Part shown: positions 57,420 to 64,000 of the stretch, in pieces
Numbering within the stretch: the first letter of the stretch is position 1
Layout of the letters: the number at the start of each line of letters is the position of its first letter
Assembly: GCA_019828545.1 (NCBI GenBank)
Contig: JACVRA010000101.1
Span: 116,658 to 180,657 of the forward strand
Length of the DNA: 64,000 nt
Reading direction: 5' to 3'
From: Paracamarosporium sp. OC-R06-R3
Lineage: Eukaryota > Ascomycota > Dothideomycetes > Pleosporales > Didymosphaeriaceae
Program-made: the position numbers and the translations under genes
The notes under the pieces: model-generated
The model's database searches: none
What the model was told of the DNA's origin: nothing
What the model saw: only the letters and a program-made list of their open reading frames with translations

Positions 57420-59094
57420 ATGGCCTCCCCATCTCTGCCGCCTTCCTCCACCGCCAGTCCCTCGTATCGCTCAGGGATCGAAAGCACAGTGCCAGCGCTC
57501 GAACGGCTGTTCGACCATGGGCTTAGCAAAGACGACATCGTGGCTTTGCGGAAGCTCGGGGTCGCCGGCGCGCAGAGGATACTAAACATGCTTCAGAACG
57601 AGGGTCGACCGAGCGTAGACATGCTCCTAAGCTCACTCGAGCGCGTCTCGGAGGGAACCCTGGGGAGCCTGATCGATGCTGTAGCTAGTGAGTCCATTCG
57701 TCCTTTCTGACCGACCTCGGATGAAAACAGCACGCTTTGTGGGAACGCTCTGGTAGCTGTCTGCACGACCGTGGCTTTCCGCCGATGATTTTCTGCAAGA
57801 ACATGGTTGAGGACGAGGGTGCCAGAGGCTAACGTATGTCTCAGACGACAACAACGAAAGAGGCCGACCGCGCTCCATAAATCCTCCGCCCGAAGTTATC
57901 GATAACCCCGTCGACGCCTCCACCGCCACGTCACTCGCCACAGCTCTTCTCCGCCCACCGTGCTCTCCCCACGCTTCTCTCCAACGCACTTCTTCGACTC
58001 GCACTCGCTCAGTGTCTTCTAGAGCATCTTCGTCCACAAACATCACACACCCTTCGTCACAAAACAGAGTAGAGAAAAAGAAGTATCCTCCCAAGACAAC
58101 CCGAAAGCAGTTGTACTGCCCAGACTGCGAAAAGAACATCAAGAATGGGTTCGACAAGCATTTTCTCAGGCATTTGAACCATCTCCTCGGTTCATCTGGC
58201 GATGAAATTGCCCAGCACGACACCATCGGGTGTGGGTATTGCATTGCCCAGGGTGTCGTACTAGTAGATCAGGGCAAAGTATTTCATGGGGTAGAGGAGC
58301 TGTTGCACCATGTCAAAGATGCGCATGCCTCTACTCCGCAACGGCTAGACTGGAATATTAGTCACTCGTTCAATCATATTCTTTCAGCACAACCTCACTT
58401 CAGACGGAAGATGCTGATCATGATTGAGCAAGACAGGCAACAGGACCATACTATACCTGCTCTATCGTGGACAACTTCCCACCGATCGCTCTTGAAAGAG
58501 CTACAGATATTGTCTGGACGAATCGACAGCGACCCATCATCCTTCTACGACGACGGAGTAATCGATGATCTCCTGGAGCGAGTCTATGGCGCAGCGGCAT
58601 CAAAGTGGCAGCAACCCTTGGCCGCACTTGGCTCTTTCTCTACTGCAGCCCCTCCAAGAGCCCCTCCACAGTGGCGCGGTCCTCCTCGACTATCCCAAAA
58701 CTCGTCACAGGATGTGAGCTTCGCCGGCATCGGCGATCGCTTCCCCGATACGCCGACGTCAAAGCACCCTTTCCACGTCGCGAACGACATCAGATCGCCT
58801 AGCACCTTGGCTCCTTCCCCGCAAGCTCCGCAAGCTCCACAAGCTCCACAACTTCTACAACATATTCAACCTCCATATCATTATCCGCAGGAGATGACCA
58901 TGGGCAACCAGAACACCCCATCGCATCGCGCTACCTCATTCATTCCAGACATTCAACAGCCAATCCTCGCGTTCGATGGCCACGCGCCGTATTCCACGCC
59001 GCCACCATCGCAAGAACCCTCTTTAGGCACGATAGAGGACATATGCAGAAATTTGAACATCGATAAGAACATTTTGTTCCAGAATCCAAGCTGA
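57420..59094 (+). CDS. C2H2-like zinc finger protein, uncharacterised
   Basis: Exon 1 57420..57687 and exon 2 57845..59094 (157-nt intron, donor GTGAGT, branch GCTAAC, acceptor TCAG) give 505 residues. N-terminal helical region (VPALERLFDHGLSKDDIVAL, then LGVAGAQRILNMLQ). Central Cys/His pairs: YCPDCEKNIKN with H-x3-H in KHFLRHLNHLL, then CGYCIAQG with ELLHHVKDAH further on. The spacing fits two atypical C2H2 fingers. The C-terminal half is Pro/Gln/Ser-rich with a short QAPQAPQAP repeat and ends with an acidic helix (TIEDICRNLNIDKNILF). This resembles fungal C2H2 regulators with low-complexity activation-like tails, but I cannot name an orthologue. A nuclear role is inference. Confidence 0.7.
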
Positions 59095-60151
59095 AACGGG
59101 GCACCATCGTGTAGAGGAATTATTACGGACTTCACAGGTCAGAATCAGTCCACCTCGCACGATGGAGCACGGATGTCTTTGGCGTACATCACGCATCGCA
59201 TCTCTACGTCAGCATGTACTATTCTTCGTGGCTGGATCCAGTGTTGTTGGTTTGCATCTGTTGTTGGAAAAGCTTTGCTAAGGGCGTTATGGGTGTTTTT
59301 CGGTGTGCTGAGTTGTGATACCCCGGGTTTGTCTAACGGATGTTTAAATGGTTTTATGAAGGGTTATGATGGCACGTTTGGATGTATCGATGAACATATG
59401 CTGGACTCCATTTCACTTCACTTTTCTTCTTGGGACATCTTTGTGTATATCTTATTTTGTTTGCGCTTTCCCTCGGTCTGGGTGATGAGGTGTTGTAGTA
59501 TCGACCTAGAGGAACTTGATGTTATATCCAGAGGGAAACGGATGGAGATGGAAGCAGAGATTTTAAAGTGTAGAAGGAGCATGTGGAACAGAGCATTAAT
59601 GCTCCTAGGTAACGCCCGTATTTGGGCCTACATTTCGGAAGAGAGACATACAAGTATAAGAAGCGTGAGAACCTCGCTGGATACCATGCCCAAACACCAC
59701 ACTGCAAGTGCATTCCTTTCCTAATCTCCCGTATACCCAACGTAATCATTGCCTTCTGCGAAGCAGCGTATCCACGACATCAAAAATAGCATACAGCTTG
59801 CGTAGTGGGGGCCTCACGAGTATGCCGTGCAACGCAACGGTGTAGCACAACTGCATGCGTGTGCGCGAGGCCTCACACGACTCAGCTGACTCTCATTTCG
59901 CGACAGCCATCCCTCAATGCACGACTACGCAACTACACATGCGCGGAAATACGTCTACTTGGATTGCTTCACCGAAACGCCGAGACTGAGTAGGCCTTAC
60001 AACACGATCTCCCGCCGCGATATCAACCAACCAACCGACCGACCAGCCACCAAGCATACAACCTCACCACTACCGAACCCCCAAACCCATCCTCCACACC
60101 ACTTCATCAAATCTCCCTCAATTCCCCTCCTTACCTCTCTATCCAACCATC
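59095..60151. other. intergenic; probable 3' UTR then promoter
   Basis: A 183-codon plus frame at 59173-59724 begins 78 bases after the zinc-finger stop, is T-rich and has no features. I treat it as 3' UTR. 60000-60150 is C-rich with ACCAACCGACCG words, likely leader of the small gene at 60152. Confidence 0.5.
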
Positions 60152-60370
60152 ATGGGCAACACACCCAGCACATGTCCCGCCCTCCGCCCCCCAACCTGCT
60201 ACCTCTCCCGCTGCACCTGCAACCCAGGCTACATGCCGCACTGGGTCACGAGCGGAGACGATCCCACGGTGCTGATGCTGATCTTTGCGGTTGGGGTCGT
60301 GGTTGCGGTGGGGTTTGCGTGGGCGGCTGGGGAGCAGGAGGGGAGGAGGGTTGGGTGGGAGGTTGATTAG
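60152..60370 (+). CDS. possible small membrane protein (72 aa)
   Basis: Starts MGNTPSTCPALRPPTCYLSR, has four Cys in the first 27 residues (CPALRPPTC, CTCNPG), and then one strong membrane helix (about residues 40-59, VLMLIFAVGVVVAVGFAWAA) followed by a short charged tail. The MGNTPS start could be N-myristoylated. The preceding 150 bases look like a fungal leader and the frame is compact, which supports a real gene. Without homology evidence it remains tentative. Confidence 0.45.
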   Translation: MGNTPSTCPALRPPTCYLSRCTCNPGYMPHWVTSGDDPTVLMLIFAVGVVVAVGFAWAAGEQEGRRVGWEVD

Positions 60371-60674
60371 CTTGGGTGGAAGGGGAGTGGAAGGAGGTGT
60401 GGTTTCAGGGGGCGAATCAAGATTCGATTAGCATGGTGGGAACGCGTGAGCATACGAGGTTAGGCACGAGGAGCACGCAGTCGGAGAAGAGAGAGAAAAA
60501 TGTATGCTTTTTTTTTTTTCTTCATCTGAGTAGAGGATCATCATAGCGGGAGAAAAGAGTAAATTTTGGATCATGTCGTAAGAGGAGGGGAGAGGAGATC
60601 CATTACCATTAATCATTCGTGTCCAACCTCTACTTAAGTCTTCGCTTATCTATATTTATGGCCATACCACACTA
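60371..60674. other. intergenic, convergent gene ends
   Basis: About 300 bases between the small plus-strand gene and the end of the minus-strand protease gene, with a T-rich tract at about 60508-60520. Confidence 0.5.
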
Positions 60675-63603
60675 TCACGACATCGTAGCGCCCGCCTGCG
60701 TCGCCCCATCTACGTCCAGCAACGCGCCCTCCTCTGCGCTCTTCGGCTTCACGAGCTTAATGCTGACGTCGGGATCCTGGCTGTACACCCTCAGACCCAG
60801 CACGCAAATGGCATTCCACTTCTTGTCGGCTAGCTGTGAAGTTGGGGGCAGTGGGGGAGGCGGAGGCGGGCCGGCATCACTGGCTGCGTAGAACTGGGGA
60901 GGCGGAGCATCCAGTGGTGGAAACTGGGGAGACAGAGGACCGAATGCGGAAGCTGGGGAGCGCAGCCCAGGTGGAAGAGGACCCGATACAGGAGATAGAG
61001 GGCCTAATGCTGGAGATGAAGACCGCAATCCAGGAGACAAAGGCCCAGAGCCGACGTTACCATGTGCAGAGGGCAGTGGCCGCGCTAGATGAGGAGAGGC
61101 TGGCTTCTTGACTAAGTGTGCAACGTCAGATGTTGGGGGGTCTCGTGGCGTGTCGTCCCTGGTGGGAGCGGTTTCTGGTTTCGATGGAGCCTCGCTGCTA
61201 GGTTTCTCCTCGACCTTGCTAGCGTCAGCATCCTTCACGGGCTGTTGCTCATCTACCGCGGTCGTGTCCTTGGCGGCTTCGTGTAGTTGTTCGGGAGCGA
61301 GTTTTTCTTCGTTCTCCTTGATGTCAGGCGTCTTGTCTTCAGTTGCAGTCTTCTCCTTCTCGGCTTTCTCCTTTTCTTCCCGCTCCCTCTTCTCTTTCTT
61401 CCACGCTTCGAACTCGGCCTTTTCCTTCTCAGCCTCCTCTTTCTCCTTTTTCTTCTTCTCCTCTGCTGCCTTTTTCTTATCCTCTTTCTTCTTCTTCTCT
61501 TCCTCTGACAGCTGGATGATACCCTTGGCGTTCGCAATGTCATAGTTCATCCCAATCTGTCTTAGTTTTTGAGGATTGCGGTCCGCAACCTTGGTGACTA
61601 CCTCGAACACATCCGGCAACTCGGAGTCGCGTTCGGCGACAATCTTAGGGATGACTTCGTACTTTCCAGGGTTGAGTGTGACTTCAGCGGAAATGGATCT
61701 GTTTCCGAACCAAGCTCCCCGTGCGCGTACGATGTGATCTCCAGCCGGTGCGTTTTCCTCCTGCAGCACAAAATGCAAGTCGAAGCTGTACTTCCCCTCG
61801 AGGCCGCGGAAGTATCGATCATCAAGCTGGCACAGCACGAAGATCGTTGGCCCAGCCTTCTTGATCTCCACGGCAAATTTAGTGTTAAGGAAGCCCGTGA
61901 CCCAGGCGACGCTCACGCTGGTCCAGCTTTGGACAACAGTCCACTCGTTGTCGAACAGGCGTGTGCGGTCAATTAAGTCAAATCGCTTGCAGAGATCATC
62001 GTACGACATCCAGAAAAGACCGTCGTCGCCGAAGCGGTGACCGAGTTTTTCCATCCAGTATGGCGTCCATTCTTTGGAGCCATCTGACCAGGGACCGTTC
62101 CACTCGCCCATGCTTGCATCCACCCGTTTGCCCTGAGAAGATGTCAGTATACGCTTAGAGTGAGTTTCCAAATCGATCACTGACCCACGGATTTCTACGA
62201 ATGTTAGTTAGAACAGAAGAACAGCAGCGTGTGACAGTACTTGCCGTATCAAAACAAGCCTATGTTCATTCCCTTGTTCGTCTTTCGGATCTACGGCTTT
62301 GATGACCGAGTAGGCATGGTTCAGCGCAAGGCCTTGTCTGGCGTCCGAGTCGTCTCCATAGGAGCCTGGCGAAGAAGCGGAGAAAAGGAATTCCTTGTTG
62401 ACCTATCATGCGTCAGGCACCGTCAATGAGATACTAACTTAGAACGCACCTGCTTCAGCTCCTTCCATAGCCGCTCCTTACTCAAGATTCGGTTTGTTTT
62501 GACCTTCGTGGTCACGCCTCCAGTGAGGTCCTCCACAGCTTCACCACTGCTTGAAAATTAGACACCCAACGCTAACTAAGATTACACACTCACCTTATGC
62601 CTCCACTTATTGCATCGTAATCACCATGGACTTTGGCGTATGCTTTCTCCAGCAAGGGTAGCCACGTCTCATTTTGGTCAGCGCACGATGCAAAATACAG
62701 TGCGTCCGAGCCTGTCTGGTTGTTCTTCTTGTACCTTCTCTCCTTGGCACCCGTAGGGTCATAGCTATCTCCATAGGCGTCAAAGTCCGGGTCGCGAACA
62801 TAGAGATTGTCGTCGATCACCGTCCATATCCAATCCCCGTCACGGTAGAATACAAAGCCGTACACGCCACATTCCTGACAATCTGCGTCCTTTGCGACGC
62901 AGATCTTATCCATTAGGCTGGGGTTGCTGCATATCGTGGCCACCGCAGCAATGAACCAGCAGTCCCCGTTAAAGCCTTGTTTCACGTCGGAGCTTGAGTA
63001 GCTGTCGACCGTGAACGAAGGTTTGTCAAATATCCAGTCAATTCGATGCACCGAGCCGGGGCCGCCAGTGCCGGATGGTTCATCGCCTATGACTTTTGCA
63101 GCTTTATCGATGTCGACCGTCATCACCGGCGTAGATAGTATATCGCTTCTGGCCAAGGTCGCTAGAGCTTCGCTCAACTGTGTGGGGCTCACATTCGATC
63201 CTGGTCGCGGAGGGTCATCGTACCAGGACATCAAGCCCTCCAGGCAATTCTTCTCTGGCAGGTCATCTTCGATATCAAATTCTGGATCTGTGAACTAAGA
63301 TTATCGGTTAGCCGTCGCCTGCAAATGGTATATGTCGATCACCTTCTCGTTGGTCCGGTGGCATTCACGAATTATCTGTTGAACACGGGCACGGCATTCC
63401 TCAGCGGCCGCTTCGTATGATTCAGCGGCATTTTTGCCCTTTGCCGGGCCTGGCTGGCGTTTCGGTGGCAGAAGGTTTGCGTAAAGGCTTGAGGGGAAGA
63501 TGTTCGTGACTTTGCTGGGCTTCTTGATGATGAGATTCTCCCAGAACTCATTCAATTCCTCCTGTGGGCCTTTGATATTGTCATCGGTGGAAACGCAGCT
63601 CAT
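60675..63603 (-). CDS. calpain-family cysteine protease
   Basis: Six exons: 63603..63343, 63294..62594, 62546..62450, 62402..62245, 62194..62185, 62132..60675, all in phase, 894 residues. Peptidase C2 catalytic triad: Cys199 in KQGFNGDCWFIAAVAT, His382 in QGLALNHAYSVIKAV, Asn407 in LVLIRNPWGK. Exon 5 is only 10 nt and encodes Asn-Pro-Trp with the end of the Arg codon; the intron before it has a GC donor (GCAAGT). After the protease core comes a C2-like/beta-sandwich region (about 440-580), a long Lys/Glu-rich coiled coil (about 600-690, EEEKKKKEDKKKAAEEKKKK), then a Ser/Pro-rich tail with repeated GPLSPxLRS units. Intracellular, probably calcium-regulated proteolysis. It is not the PalB/Rim13 type as far as I can see, because the C-terminal half differs. 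Confidence 0.9.
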
Positions 63604-63679
63604 TTTTGACGAGGATAGAGCGTTCGTAGATTGGTAGAGTTTAGATTGGCCTCAAAAGCGGGGATGAGCAGATGCTTGC

Positions 63680-63946
63680 TCACTGATTGGGGAAACACAG
63701 GGCGTCGAAAAAGCAATTAGATGCAATTAATGCACCGTGCTGTACGTGGCAAAAACTATCGGGAAAAGCAACAGAATCAACTGAAGGCTGAACCGGCTCT
63801 TTATGGGCATCGCTCGTTGGGGGCCGAAAAGAGACGCGAATACCATTCGCTTCATCGAGCCAATCGTGCTCGCTGAGTAAGGGTATTGTGGTACTACAAC
63901 TGTAGGAGGCGTTAGGCGGCCATTGTATCACTGTTTCGGAGGCCAT
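63680..63946 (-). CDS. possible extra 5' exon of the protease gene, or a separate small frame
   Basis: An 88-codon frame starting MASETVIQWPPNASYSCSTT and ending in CFFDALCFPNQ just before a GTGAGC. A splice from there to the AG within the ATGAG at the protease start would keep phase and remove that Met, adding about 88 residues to the protease. No known domain. The alternative is the simpler start at 63603, used above. Confidence 0.35.
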   Translation of the reverse strand: MASETVIQWPPNASYSCSTTIPLLSEHDWLDEANGIRVSFRPPTSDAHKEPVQPSVDSVAFPDSFCHVQHGALIASNCFFDALCFPNQ

Positions 63947-64000
63947 GGGAGACCGAGGTAGTCACTTGGTACGAATGCAATGTAGGTAGGCGTAGGCGTA

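Noticed and set aside
59173..59724. 183-codon plus-strand frame after the zinc-finger gene
   Set aside because: Starts 78 bases after the preceding stop, T-rich with Cys/Trp/Phe bias, no features; best explained as 3' UTR.
61108..61545. Ser/Phe-rich plus-strand frame
   Set aside because: Antisense shadow of the Lys/Glu-rich coiled coil of the protease.

Overview
This is nuclear DNA of a filamentous ascomycete (Pezizomycotina), most likely a Dothideomycete. The evidence is: compact protein genes broken by 44-90 nt introns with GTAWGT-type donors, RCTRAC branch sites and YAG acceptors; fungus-specific genes (MTC6-type telomere-capping protein, FlbD-type Myb, Erg5/CYP61, GH71 mutanase, nuclear ATP9 precursor); and no bacterial operon structure. 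The class-level call is inference. Gene models below were spliced by eye and checked for reading phase. No database search was possible.

Layout. 0-5.7 kb: an F-box gene, a decayed or fragmented gene, and MTC6, all on the minus strand. 5.7-23.6 kb: about 18 kb of GC-rich, microsatellite-dense DNA in which the only gene I can support is an flbD-like two-repeat Myb regulator (9.9-11.1 kb). A possible broken coding segment lies at 16.7-17.1 kb. 23.6-33.6 kb: an accessory-looking minus-strand run. It holds a gene with a C-terminal Cys-rich DUF3716-like module, an FAD monooxygenase, two unrecognised genes (one with six exons whose phases all agree), a gene with a dense metallothionein-like cysteine cluster, and a YjlB-type cupin.

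34-64 kb: mostly conserved genes. These are cullin-1 (+), a TauD-family dioxygenase (+), a secreted GH71 glucanase (-), a GlcG/HbpS-family protein (-), a Ctk2-like cyclin (-), ERG5 sterol C-22 desaturase (-), a PWI-like/CCCH/RRM RNA-binding protein of the RBM26/27 type (-), ATP9 (+), a Kex2-processed repeat peptide precursor (+), a C2H2-like protein (+), a small putative membrane protein (+) and a calpain-family protease (-).

The items most worth following up are: the five-copy, dibasic-delimited secreted peptide precursor at 55.8-56.4 kb; the cysteine-cluster protein at 31.4-32.5 kb; the calpain gene, whose catalytic Asn is encoded by a 10-nt micro-exon behind a GC-AG intron; and the gene desert around flbD. 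Functionally the window mixes protein turnover (F-box, cullin, calpain), transcription and RNA handling (cyclin, Myb, RBM26/27-like), membrane sterol and energy metabolism (ERG5, ATP9), and secreted or accessory functions.
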